This document shows positions 12,673 to 24,368 of a stretch of DNA of 64,000 nt, in pieces; position 1 is the stretch's first letter; each line of letters begins with the position of its first letter. The stretch lies in contig NC_065570.1 of assembly GCF_937616625.2 (NCBI RefSeq), positions 12,286,001 to 12,350,000 on the forward strand, written 5' to 3'. Made by a program: the position numbers and the translations under genes. The stretch comes from Mercurialis annua. Its lineage: Eukaryota; Streptophyta; Magnoliopsida; Malpighiales; Euphorbiaceae. The notes beneath the pieces are model-generated. The model was not told the origin of the DNA, searched no databases, and saw only the letters and a list, made by a program, of their open reading frames with translations.

Positions 12673-14449
12673 CTAAAATAAATGAAAACAATACTAAGAA
12701 GTCAAGGATAAACACCTTTTCATATACTTCATTAGCTCAAGGATTATAAACATTCATGCCAATTGAAATTTGAGCTACTCTAAACCTCCAATCTTGCACT
12801 CTCAAATCATAGACTAAAAACACTCTAATTTAATCAACTTTTAATCATCTAATTCAGTTTCGTGTTATCATACAATTAATATAATCAATTGAATTTGAAT
12901 TATTAAGTAATCCCTACTGAACACTTAATCGTTAAATCATTCTCATGTTATTAATTTTAAAGCTCCTGTTTATCAGTCTATCTTAAACTATCTCTCTCAA
13001 GTCTAATCAAGATATAAATCACATTCAATTGGCCAAATCAAACATAAGTAATAAGCATTATAAACAAGACACAGTTGTCACTAAACCATAATAAAATAAT
13101 GAAAAAGCATAATCTAAGTGTTAATCTTCAAAAGGATTTAATTATACATAATAATAAAAGCACAACAAGAATGTCGTCTTCGTCTTCATCCTTCGTTCCT
13201 TTATTCCGCTGATGTTCTTATTAATAGTGGAAAATTAACACAAAAATAAACTAAAATCGAACAGTTGACACTCACTAAGCAAAACCTTTTTTAAATGATA
13301 CCCAATTGCTCGAATGAATTGAGCTCGACTAATACTATGTAAACTAAAAAGTAATGAAACTAGCCTAATTAACTCTTATGTTATGAGCTTTTGTCTTGCT
13401 TGTATAGTGCTTTTATGTTTTGATTAGGGTTTGCTCCTTTTCCATGTGTTTTTTTTTCGGAGTTATTATTTAATTTAAACATTTCCGTATGGAAAACAGT
13501 GTCAAAACACGTAAAAAAATTGCAAAAAGATAATAAAACAAACTGCACTTTTATGCATAGTTTTGCATGTTTGTGTATTTCAATTTTAATGTCTTGCACG
13601 TTCGTGCCAGGCTATACAAAAACTCTCCCACTTGATCTCCCTTGGCTGCACGTTCTTGCACATTCGTGCAAACTTGACTACTGCATGACCACCAACTTCA
13701 AAACTTCATAACTCAATGTAGACACCTCCAAATGAGTTTTTTTTATTCTTTGTAAAGATTAAGATATCTAATTTATATCTTATAAAGAACATTATCTCAC
13801 TAGAAATATTAAAAAATGACCACTGAATGGAAAGTGGCAAAATCTCGGCGTCTATTTCTTCAAAACTTCGCAATTTTTTTAGCAATATTTAAATTCTGAT
13901 CCCAATAGCTAGCATAAAGGCTAAAAACACACAAAGTACACTGGCATTGGGCCTAAAATGCTAAAAAAACAATTACAAAAAACCCTAAATAAACACGAAT
14001 ACGAGATAATTGCACTAAAACAACATCGAAAAATAGAAGTAATTCTACTCCCATCATATATGATTAATAGACTTTGTATGTATAGCCTCATAATGTAGTT
14101 TTGATTATTGTACATAGATAGATAGCCTCTGAGGAAATTAAAACAAACAAAAAATTTAAAACTAGCTATTTCAACTCGTCAATTTTAAAATCATCACTGA
14201 TTAAGTATATGCATTGTAGTTTAAACTTATTACTTTCTTTTGCTTGGATCTGAATTTTAGAATGTTATATAATTCACGTTTAATATGACAAAGTAATACT
14301 TCCAAAAACATTGGTAAGAACCTGTAATATAAACAATTCAAGGTCAATATTTCTCCAAAAATTCTTTTTTCGATTATGAAAGTAATCATTAAATCACTTC
14401 AATTAATTTACCTTAGGAGTTATACAAAAAGTGCATGCAGTCAAGTCGC
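12673..14449. other. Intergenic stretch without recognised gene
   Basis: AT-rich. Short open frames around 13381-13711 and 13921-14389 show no domain, codon pattern or start context that would support a gene. No clear transposon ends were found. Confidence 0.4.
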
Positions 14450-16024
14450 TGTCACGATCCGATTTCCACCCGAAACTCGAGCCGAGACCAGCCCTAGAGA
14501 ATGGGAGTGGTTGCTCCGAAACCCGTAGTAAGTCTAAAACTCTTTATTAATTTTTCGCGTTTAAAACATAAAAAGGCTTTCAACCTTGTTGCAAAAACAC
14601 TTTAAACCTTTATTAAAAACACGATCGTAAACTGTGATTGTATCTCTAGACATCAGGGCACAATTGTCATTTCCAATAACATATTAGCCCTGTCCAGATA
14701 CAATGCCACAATACAAAAATTGGGTCTTAAGACCGTGATTGTATTTTAAGAAAAGAGAGCGCAAATATCAATTTCATATGACGTACCTGCTCTGTTTCCA
14801 ATACAATCCTAAAATGCTAAAATCATGAAACCAGTGTATTTCTTAAACAACTGGGCAAAGCATTTTTAAAAACATGCAGCTTTTCAATCATATACATATA
14901 CATTAGTTTAAATTAGAGTATATCAAAATAAGTTTGAACTACTGTAAACAGAAAGACAGACTTCCCGGTACCCAACTACTTGCAGCTCTAGAGGTATGGT
15001 TGACATTGACTTCCATAATTATTATGGAAGTCCGACCTCGTACTTGATTACCTGAAAGGTGAATATTGGGGGGGTCATAAATATAACATTTCTGAGTGAG
15101 TTCACAATTTTACAATTGAATATTCAAACCGCATATATATAAAATATTTGTATATATAAAATATTACCATTTACTGATTCAGATGAAGCCTTACAAGGTA
15201 GACTATTATATAGGTCTCAACCTACACAACATGGGCCTTAGACTGTAAACTGAATCACTATCGTCTAAGTCGGGTGTCTAGACCGTAACCGTTAAACTAC
15301 TATCATAGTGTTACCTATTACCGTAACCGTTCAGCCGTCTCAAACTGTTAAATCAGGGTCCCTAGCACTTCCAACATCCAGTGACTTAACTAACCTCTAT
15401 GTTAGAAACAAACTCATAATTAGCATACTACTGGTGATCACACAGTCCTATTGAAAATCAGTAGGAAGTATGTTCCAATTGATCTTTCATAGTTAATATA
15501 TACTAGTGCGATTTGTTATTTAAAATTATGTCATTAGCGACAGATTAATTTTTCCAACGCTAAATGGCCAACATCCGTCGCTAAGTTCCTTGTCGCTTAA
15601 TTATTTAGCGACAGAAAAAATATTAGCGACGAAATTTTAAAAATTTAGCGCCGGATTAAATCGTAAAATAAATTATATTATTTAATTTACTGCCCACTGT
15701 CATCCACCCACCCACGACAAGTCACCCACCGTCACTACCCTATGATTTTTGCAAATTTTCAAGTAGGTCACCCATCCCTCCATTGCCCCAACTCAATCCT
15801 CTTTAACCCTGAAGTTCCCTCAGGCGTACCTCTATCTTAACCAACTCTGATTATTTTTCAATATCTATATATATTATATTTAAATATAACTAAAAAGAAT
15901 AAATATTTACTCCCGCATAGTAAAATAATTTTTTTTCATAATAATTTTTTTTAAATAAATATTCATTATTTTTAGAATATTTTTTAGTAGTGGGTTAAAA
16001 CACTTTCTAGTAGTGGGTGTTACA
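14450..16024 (-). mobile_element. Probable solo LTR (Ty3/gypsy-like), minus orientation
   Basis: On the minus strand the stretch starts TGTAACACC and ends GGATCGTGACA, a TG...CA pair usual for plant gypsy LTRs. The flanks GTCGC (14445-14449) and GTCGT (16025-16029) match at four of five bases, like an aged 5-bp duplication. No internal retroelement genes adjoin it. A CACTA-like element sits in its last 0.5 kb. It is called from the ends only. Confidence 0.45.
15501..16015. mobile_element. CACTA-like non-autonomous element
   Basis: The right end TTTCTAGTAGTG is the usual CACTACTAGAAA terminus in reverse. Subterminal blocks of TTAGCGACAGA and CCGTCGCTAAG on both strands are typical of CACTA elements. 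The left end (TACTAGTGCG) is altered. No transposase is present, and a second TTTTAGTAGTG lies 23 bp inside the right end. Confidence 0.55.
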
Positions 16025-16445
16025 GTCGTGTTATATGATGAATATAACATGTAAATTTTTAAAGTTGTCAAAATAATATGAATGTAGTGATTAGTAAAAT
16101 ATAAATTATTATAGTATTATTTTTATTTATTATTGAATTATACTACGTTTTATTATTAATTTAAGAATATCAAATTAAAAATTGAAGGTATGTATATTTT
16201 GATTTTTCGGTTTGGTACACTTTTTTAGTATCGATATCTATTTAAGATTCAAAACTGAACCAATTAAATTTTTGGTTCGATTCAAAAAATATTAGTAATC
16301 AACAAATATTGTCTATTTTTGCCTATTTTTAGTAAACCACAATTTTTATAATTAATCTTCTTATATTGTCTTTATTTAAGATTTACTATTTACTGTTACA
16401 GTATTATTTTAAGAACGTGACCTATTCATTATATTTAACAATGAT

Positions 16446-17330
16446 ATTTTTTTTTGTCATAGGCTAAATTTCCATTAATAATAATAAAAATACAATAAAT
16501 GAATGGTTCTTCAACAGATTAAAAAAATTATTCTACAATAATTATAAGAGGTGTAAATGCAGCTGTAAATACAGTCATCGATTAAGGCTTTGCAAACCAC
16601 CAAACGGGTCACCCAATACATTTATGGTTCAAACGTTAAAAATATGATTTTAAAGCCGCTCTATTTTTGAAACTTCAAGTCTTATCTTCAAGATGAATCC
16701 AAAAATAAGATCTAATAAAACACAAACACAACACTAAAGAACATATTAGAAAAAAGCAACTACAAAGACTTTATTTTTTAAGTTGAGGATTTAGATCCGA
16801 TCAAAAAGCTTTTAACTTTTGTAATCTGAGTAAAGATCTGTCAAATCGACTAACGAAAAAAAAAAAGAAAAACATCATTAACTGACACTACTATAAAACT
16901 CATTTTAGCAACGGATTTTTTCGTCGTTAAAGGCTGAAATCCGTCTGTAAATTAAGTTTTCCGTTGGTAAAAGGTTAAAATCCGTCGTTAAATCAAAAAA
17001 ATTTCATCTGTAATTTTCTATTTTCTACTAGTGTGATTTTTGAAGAAAACCACTAGTTAAAATGAGAAGGTGGTTTTTCGGCCACCAAAACCACCTTTAT
17101 GGTTCTTTATCCATCTAAAATGAAAGGATGTTCTTTATTGGACAATAACTAAATATTACTAAAAATAGAGATTAAAAGAATGGAGGAGGTGGTTTCCCGA
17201 CCAAAGGCCAAAACCACCTCCTCAAAACTATGATTTTTGATTTAGATTTTTTAGAGAGTTGAGAGATTTTTTTTTATAGAGAGAGAAGGATTTCAGTTCA
17301 ATGCTGTCCTTTCTTACAAACTACGCTATT
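16446..17330 (-). mobile_element. Second copy of the 6722-7415 retroposon family
   Basis: It shares ordered blocks with 6722-7415: a T-run followed by CCATTAATAATAA, then GGTTCTTCAAC, CAGTCATCGATTAAGGCT and GGGTCACCCAA, ending in a GAGAGA-rich edge. It is more diverged, and a CACTA MITE is inserted at 16885-17033. Its target duplication is not clear. Confidence 0.5.
16885..17033. mobile_element. Small CACTA MITE with TGA duplication
   Basis: A 149-bp element with ends CACTACTATAAAA and TTTTCTACTAGTG, an exact 3-bp duplication TGA on each side (16882-16884, 17034-17036), and internal TTAGCAACGGATT and AATCCGTCGTTAA blocks. All of this fits CACTA. Confidence 0.85.
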
Positions 17331-17780
17331 AAAATCAGCATGACTCCGAAATTCAAGGGATATAAATATCTCACATCATCACATGCCTAAAGACTTAGAA
17401 AAACTGAAATGGATATATCAAAAATTCCAACCTGTAGCCTTTGCATTTCGATAAATTAATAACTTAAAGACGAAAAATTATTATTCTTGAAAAAATGAAA
17501 TATTTTCATTATAAAAAAATGAGATATTTTTCTTAATATCCAATTAATAATTTAATATCAAAGATAACAGTAACTTAGTTGCAGAGTCAACTAGCTAGAA
17601 GTTGGAAGGTCTTCGCTACACTTCCAGATATCCATGAAATGCTTATATATGTCTTTCATCCTTTATGGCATTTATTTCATGCATGTGAAGATACAGCTAA
17701 ATTATTTGGTGTGCAATAACTTTGAAATACATCTCCCACATTCATAAATAAATATATGTAGGTCTTGTTTTAAATACGTA

Positions 17781-18353
17781 CTATTCCTTCCGTTCCAAAA
17801 TAATATCCCCTCCGGTACATAATATTTGTCGCATTTGACTTTTTTTCGTCCATAATATTTGTCATGTTAGAATATCAAAAGAGCATTAATTAATTGCTAT
17901 TTTTTTCATATTTGTCCCCCATTAATTTATTAAAATAATACAATAAACATATAAAAATGATAGTCATAAATATAAGCAAGTTTCAATGTAGGGTTAATTT
18001 AGTAAAAGTGTTTATAAATTAAAACATATTAATTGTTTTTTTAATGTGTTAAAGCCAAAAAGACAACAAATATTATAGACCGGAGGGAGTAGTCCATTTT
18101 TTTTCCTTTTCATACAGTTTAAGAAATACAATTAATGTTCTAACTTTTTATAGTTTTATTTTCATTTTTTCATCATATCCTTATTAAATATGACGATTAA
18201 TTTATTTTTTACGCTAATAGCATTAAATGGTAAACTTTAAATAAGGGTAATATGAAAAAATCAACCTCCAAAATTGTGGTCTAATAGGAACATGGACAAC
18301 TATTTGGAACAAAAAGAAAAAAAAAGTGGACGATTATTTTGGGACGGAAGGAG
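17781..18353. mobile_element. Outer Stowaway-like MITE (nest host)
   Basis: The ends CTATTCCTTCCGTTCCAAAA and TTTTGGGACGGAAGGAG are inverted partners flanked by TA at 17779-17780 and 18354-18355. It is interrupted by the MITE at 17806-18089. Confidence 0.7.
17806..18089. mobile_element. Inner Stowaway-like MITE nested in another MITE
   Basis: The ends TCCCCTCCGGTACATAATAT and ATATTATAGACCGGAGGGAG are inverted partners with TA duplications at 17804-17805 and 18090-18091. The first 25 bp of the host MITE lie to its left. Confidence 0.75.
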
Positions 18354-18628
18354 TATATGTTAATTGTGTAAATTAAAAAAACTAAAATTTATAAATAGTT
18401 TATAAATTATTCATCAATACGAGTTTGATTTGAAACTTTTGTAGGTTCACTAGCACTTTCACTAGCCTCGTGACCTAAAATGTCACCTTATAGTATTTCA
18501 GAGCTATCCTTTTAAGAAGAAAGTTGATTATCATAGTCTTCTTTATATTTTATGTATGATTCTTCTTGAAGTTTTTCAGCTCTTTCTTTAGTCAAGTCAA
18601 ATTTTGCAACTCCTTTGGCTAGATAAAC

Positions 18629-18960
18629 TTACTTCGACATTTGAGACACCAATGACTTTGTATTCTCGTTATGTTGAACCAAGAATTTTTCCTTTCGTTC
18701 CTTTTGGGGAACTAAAGCTTTTTCTTTTACCTTTTCATAAACCTTTTTAGATTTTATCAGTTCTTTTGAACTCGCATCTTCACTTCCCCTTTGACACTCT
18801 GAGATAAAATGGCCAAGTTGCTTGCACCGCCAACAAAGACTATACTTTGAATCCTTCATTTTTTATTCGTCCTTTTAGGACCAGAGCTTACGCTCTCATC
18901 ATTCTCTTCATTTTCTCGTTTCGCATGGCACTTCTTTCTTGTATGCCCTTCCTTTTTACA
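18629..18960 (-). pseudogene. Pararetroviral tandem zinc-knuckle region (broken)
   Basis: Two CX2CX4HX4C motifs follow the RNase H region: one near 18920-18960, broken by an in-frame stop inside the motif, and CWRCKQLGHFISEC at about 18790-18840 in the open frame 18629-18859. A Lys/Glu-rich tail follows. It may be a coat- or transactivator-type protein end; the role is not certain. Confidence 0.55.
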
Positions 18961-19260
18961 AATTCAGCATAACTTGTTTTTGGCAGCAGGATCTATCTAC
19001 AGTATCATAAAGTCCACGAAAAAGAGAATTAACTATCACATTTTTATCATATGCAATATATTTAATAGAAAACTTGTAATAACTAAACCATTCTTGCAAC
19101 CTCAAGAGTTTAACTTGTCTAGCTTTTCTGAAGTTCAAATTATTAAACCTTTTAACACAAGTTGTATCTGTTTTAAGAATAAACCTTTTGGTGCTATAAG
19201 AAGAGATTAAAAAGCTTTCATTCCGTTTTTTTGCCGCCAATACTTCTTTTTCATGAATTG
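18956..19260 (-). pseudogene. Pararetroviral RNase H fragment
   Basis: The open frame 18956-19240 contains FILKTDTT, WFSYYKFSIKYIA and NVIVNSLFR, matching the last third of caulimovirid RNase H domains. The upstream part is broken. Confidence 0.7.
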
Positions 19261-19559
19261 GATAATTTAATTTTGCACCCTTAAAAGTTCTAGATCAATA
19301 CTTATAAATAGGTTCAGGTTTTCTCCCTCTGATTCTAAGGACTACACCCCAACTTTTATATGAAGCATCTGCCTCTAACACTAACTCATCTATATCTAAG
19401 GGTAAATTTAAACATGACTTTTTTTTCTTTTACCTGTTGTACAACTAGAGTGTCTTCTTCATTTCAATACTAAGAAGTTTTATTTGAAGATTCCCTAAAT
19501 ATCCTTTCTAAGTATTTGGACAAATCTTTCACGAATTGTCTTATATAGTTAACCAGACC

Positions 19560-20234
19560 ACTAAATCTTCCTATCTTCCAATTCATTAGGAAAATTGATA
19601 ATTTTTTCAGAGATATGACTTTGTAGCCATATTTTTCCTTTTGCTATTTCTATCCCTAGAAATTTTATCTTTTCCTTAAACCATTCTATCTTTCTTTCAG
19701 GTAGAATCATTCCTTCCTTTTAAACAATATCAGTCACTTGTTCAAGGTGACTCATGTGTTCAGCTTCATTATTGCTATAAACTAACACATCGTCTATAGA
19801 GACCACATAAAATTTCTTTAATGCCTAAAAAGCATTATCCATTTTGGGTTAAAATATGTCTGAAGCATTTTTCAAACCGAAAGACAATACTAATCATTAA
19901 TACATTCCTTGAGGAGCATTGAATGCTGTTAATGGTATAAAGTCTTCCTTCATTTTTTCTTGCCAATAACTGCTCTATAAATCAAATTTAGAAAAAAATG
20001 ACGGTTTTTTAAGACTTAACCTGTCAATTACATCTCCGGCTGTAGAATCTTATAGCCATCATCTTTGGTCATTTGGTTTACCTGACGATAGTCTATATAC
20101 ATTTGTGATTTTCCATGCACTTGTTCGGCATGAATAATTACAATAAAAGTTGGACTAGAATGTGGACTTTCACTATTTCTAATCAAGCATTTTTCGAGCA
20201 AATCAGGATTCTGTTTACCAATTTCCTCTATCAT
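19560..20234 (-). pseudogene. Pararetroviral reverse transcriptase (broken)
   Basis: The start of RT is visible in 20028-20234 (SPHSSPTFIV, HAEQV, MYIDYRQVN). Further down, the polymerase box reads SIDDVLVYS at about 19789-19800, so the usual Tyr/Phe before IDD is Ser here. Stops and frameshifts separate these blocks, so it cannot be active. Confidence 0.75.
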
Positions 20235-20859
20235 TTCTTCAGAATAAGTTATATTTTTTGATCTGATGATAGTATGAGGATTTTTCAGTTGTAGTTTAAA
20301 TTTTATACCAATTAAAACTCATAACTAAAATGGTCTTCACTAAAGTTATCAGTTAATTTGTTTAGAAACTTATCCTATTTGTTTCCTCCAAGCTGTATGC
20401 TTCTTAAAATAAGTTTTTCTATTACATTTTGTGTTTGACACAAATTCTCATGCCAATTGGTATCATTAGAATTTTTTATCCAAATAAACAATCAATCCAT
20501 GACTCACTACATTGTGCTCGCACTCTGTATGCTGGCTCACAAGGTATAGATCTACACAACTCTGAAATTTTCGCTGGATAAAAACCAAATTTGAATTTCA
20601 ATTGTGGACTCGCAAGAGTTGTGATTTTGACACCTACAATTGAAATAAATACATCATCTTGCACAAACGGACAATTTTCTTTTTACCCTTTTAGGAAAGC
20701 ATTTCCTAAAATGATATCCGCATCTAGTTCAAAAAAAAAATGCTAAAATCATATCAATAATGATTTTTTTTTCATTTATGATACACATGAAACTTTTGAG
20801 CATAATGTGTTACTAGGTTCACCTAACCTCCTGTCATGCATAAAACAATAGGTTCGGCC

Positions 20860-20960
20860 AATGGTTTCAACCATCATTATAATACATTAGGTCTAGCACT
20901 ATTGATTGTTGCTTCTGTGTCAATTAATGCATGTAGACAATAATCATAATAACCTGAAAA
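20860..20960 (-). pseudogene. Pararetroviral aspartic protease remnant
   Basis: The active-site loop reads IDTEAT (Asp codon at about 20921), with Glu where the family has Gly. Stop codons follow directly. Its position upstream of RT is as expected. Confidence 0.5.
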
Positions 20961-21109
20961 TTTGAATGTTAGTGAAATATAAGTGCTCAAATTGAATTTT
21001 TCCTGGCTAAAGATCTTTTGTGATGCCAATGGAATAGGTGATGTCATATTCCATATTTATACAAAAGGCATTGAACGATGATAAATTATTTGGATTTTTC
21101 GAACAAGCT

Positions 21110-21257
21110 CACTCTTAGAAAATAGCAAATTGCCGACAGAAAAATCTTGATTTAGGGACGGATTTCGACCTTTTACCGACGAAAATTGATTTAGCAATGG
21201 ATTTTAGCCTTATACCGACGGAAATATCCGTTGCTAAAGGACTGTTTTCTAGTAGTG
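21110..21257. mobile_element. CACTA-like MITE inside the pararetrovirus
   Basis: The ends CACTCTTAGAAAATAGC and TTTTCTAGTAGTG, with ACGGATTT and CCGACGGAAATATCCGTTGC blocks, mirror the CACTA MITE at 16885-17033. No exact 3-bp duplication was found. It splits the region between movement protein and protease, so it arrived after integration. Confidence 0.6.
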
Positions 21258-21593
21258 AAATATTATTACATGTCGCATTAATCTTATACTTTTATGGCCT
21301 TCTTCTTCATATGCATAAATAGTCAGACTTACTTCTTTGTAGCCTATAATTCTCCTATTATTAGATGATTGTCCATCCTCTTCTTTTATCAATGTTCTAG
21401 TAATTTCTATCCTATTTTCTGCTGCACTGGAAACTGATCTTCTAGGTAGTTGGTCTAATATTGTAGCATTAAGCATGTTCCTAGTGGATAATAATCTCTA
21501 GAGAATAGGATCAGAGATTTTAAAACTCCTCATAGGCTCTTCCAGATTCAGAATAATGTCTTTTCCCCTTTGGGTTATCTGAGAAGATCTTAT

Positions 21594-22111
21594 TTATTTT
21601 GAAGATTCAACTGAATTTGTATGCACCCAAGTCTTGGGCCAACTAAGTTCTACAAGGTTTATTTCTTTCCTATTGAATCGCTTATAGTTATATGAACCTT
21701 CTTCAAACAATTCTGTTACTTTAGAAATGTTCCTCACTTCTGAATTTGTCGTGTTGATAAGTATAAAGACAATCATAGTGTGATACGCCAAATACTTGGT
21801 CTGAGAACGCATTCTATTCATCTTAGAGGATTTTATCCTAAAAGTTAATGAATTTTTCAAACATTTATCAGTTAAGCCATCAAATAATTTGGATACCTTT
21901 GAAACCAAACTGGACCATTTGCTAGGTTAGTCTGAATACCAAATTCCTTCCATTTTCTGTTTAGAACTGCTGCCATCACAGGACTGTCCATTGGGATGTT
22001 AAACAAAAGGACTGACACTTGGACTAAACCAACGTGGATGTATTTGTATTCACCTTTAGACTTGTTGATCATTTCTCTAATTTTGGTAAGTGTACTTAGA
22101 GAAACATCCAA
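21594..22111 (-). pseudogene. Pararetroviral movement-protein-like region (30K family)
   Basis: Open frames 21872-22111 and 21594-21908 overlap across a frameshift. The first carries YKYIHVGLVQV and GPVWFQRYPNY, which match the conserved core of caulimovirid movement proteins. The broken form cannot give a full protein. Confidence 0.65.
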
Positions 22112-22450
22112 CGTTTCTAATTCTGTGCTAAAAAGCTGAGATGTGGACTCAGATTATAAGACATTTAATATTGATTTGAAGCTAAATCTAGACTTACTAT
22201 AAATAGAATTGATGTATACCTTTAGGAAGTTTTCGTTCTAAACAGTTTCTAGATCGATCCTTCTACTGAAAAGATTCTTCATGCACCAGAGTAGTATCAA
22301 GTAAAACTAACTCATCATCCATGTCAGCTCCTGAAGTGTTCATCATGAGTAATTGAGTTGTCCATAAACTAGATTCGTTATTATTAGTTGCATATTCAAA
22401 AACTACTTCATAAATTGTTCTATTTCAGAGTTTATATTAGAAAATTCTTC

Positions 22451-22642
22451 TTAATCTATTGGCTCGCATGCTAGACTCTCATTTTCAAAGAATACTCTTA
22501 TAAGATTTTCTCTTCGCTTATTCTTTTGAGGACAAGTATCAGCTTTATGACACTTAGGGCCACACACCCAACAACGAGAACAGTTACTCAAAGGTTTTCC
22601 CTTAGGACATTTAGGTTCTTTACCATATATTTTTGGATGCAT
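22451..22642 (-). pseudogene. Pararetroviral coat-like zinc knuckle
   Basis: The motif CWVCGPKCHKADTC (CX2CX4HX4C) is followed by a basic run (QKNKRR), as at the end of caulimovirid coat proteins. Flanking parts are out of frame or stopped. Confidence 0.55.
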
Positions 22643-23499
22643 CTATCCTATCTTACTCTCTAAGGTTATTTCTTTTTCTAATAAACCTACTTGGTCTATC
22701 AGACTTTCTCTTTTCCTCTCTATCTCTTTTGGATATTTTTCTCTTTTTATATCCTTTGAATATATTTTTTTATTAAAAAATATATTGTCCTAGATTTTTC
22801 TTCTATTCTAGAAGAATATACATACCTACCTGGAACATATTCAATTTGAGAACAACAACTCTTGTTTAAAAAAAGAAGACATTTTGCGTCGTGCCTTACA
22901 TGGAGTTTAGGGCATGATTTTCTCATAGCATATCTCATAGTTTATATCATTTCTCCTAAACCATCGACCACTTTGTCTTCATTTAGGAGAAGTTGAAATG
23001 CAATCTTTACTACTTCTGGTCAAGGATTCGAGAGTTTAGCAAAAAATAATTCTAACATGTAATTTTTGGGCTGCCAAGTAAGTTGAAATGCAATCTTTGC
23101 TACTTCTGGTCAAGGATCTGGGATTTTACCGAAAAATACTTCTGACATGTAATTTTGGACTGCAAGTCTAAAATATAATAATATTTTTGAAATTCACAAG
23201 CAAAAAATAGCACATTCTACAAATTTGTATATAGTTTCATTAAAACCATAAAAAGTTGTTCTTTTTCTAATGAATCTGTAGACAACGAGAAACCAAAAAT
23301 TTCGCTTTTTAAGGCATCTCCCACTATAGCTAATACTGCATTTGCAAACACTTTTTTTTAACAGTTTATTTTTTATTGGAGTGTGGCTTATTAATGATTC
23401 CCACAATTGCATAATTCATAGACACCTCTAGAAGTGTAACCACCTGATTTGACCATAAATTTAATCATAGTAATTCACTCATCTATTTTTTCAGACGCA

Positions 23500-24010
23500 T
23501 GTTTTTCATAATTAAGTTCAGATATGCCGTTGGGCTAATTAACGGTCTCAAAGGATCATTCCTAGGTACACATTCTTTTTTATTCTATGAGGATAATTTG
23601 GTTTGTACATTGTTTTTCGTAGAGACTAACTCATTAAAAAGTTATGCCATCTATATGCAGAGGAGCTTCTTCTATCAAATCTAAGAATTTCTTACAGTCT
23701 TGAGCCAAATTATTATTATTCATGTTGGCTGCTTGCCGGATCTGTAATAAAAAGAACAATTGTTTTTTTGTAAGTTGAAGAATTTATTTTTCAGTTATTG
23801 GTCCTTATATCTTTTTTTAACTCTATTTCCCTTTCAATTGCATCTAACCTTTCTTTTATCAGTTTTCCTACTTCATTTGCGAAAGTAGATCTTTCTTCTA
23901 GTGAATCACCTAAAATTGTTTTTAAATGAAAAAAATTCAAGGAGTTGGTGCACTTCACTCTGCATGTTGTGTAGCGAAGTCGATTCTGAATTCTCAGTTG
24001 GATTACTCAT
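23500..24010 (-). pseudogene. Leader part of the pararetroviral first ORF (broken)
   Basis: An ATG at 24010 starts a frame (MSNPTENSES) that stops after about 36 codons. The neighbouring frame continues with a charged, coiled-coil-like stretch (about 23830-23930) and further fragments. It is recognised only by position and style. Confidence 0.35.
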
Positions 24011-24368
24011 TAAACTATCTTAGTTAAGCCTAATTTAATTAATTATTATTGAAACAACGTTATTTACACTATCTCAAAAGTTTATTTCCTTTTTATTTGA
24101 AAATATAAACTAAATTGGAAATAGTTCTTTCTTTTTGAACTTATTAGTATTGCTGTCTGAAAACTATAGCAATCAAACTTGCCTTTTTGATAGTTAAAAA
24201 TCAGGCTGGTAACCTACAACCTGATGGTGACCTGCTAAAAAAGCGAGTTTGTAACTTTTTAACAAGTTCACAAACTAAATCGTAATAAAATTTCACACCA
24301 AATTTATAATAAACCCAATCATTATTACTATTTTATTGTTTTATACTATCAGTAGGAGTTGTATTTAC

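Larger units (their letters stand above)
18420..24030 (-). mobile_element. Decayed endogenous pararetrovirus (caulimovirid-like)
   Basis: Read on the minus strand from about 24010 downwards, the order is: a coiled-coil leader, a CCHC zinc knuckle (22451-22642), a 30K-type movement-protein block (21594-22111), an aspartic-protease remnant (about 20910), reverse transcriptase (20234-19560), RNase H (19260-18956) and two further zinc knuckles (18960-18629). Every section is broken by stops and frameshifts. A movement protein together with RT/RNase H but without integrase or LTRs separates this from retrotransposons. A coat-like zinc knuckle ahead of the movement protein recalls cavemovirus/solendovirus layouts, but I cannot fix the genus. 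The ends are approximate. Confidence 0.75.

Noticed and set aside
13381..13711. Two overlapping small ORFs on opposite strands
   Set aside because: No start context, domain or conservation evidence; AT-rich chance frames.
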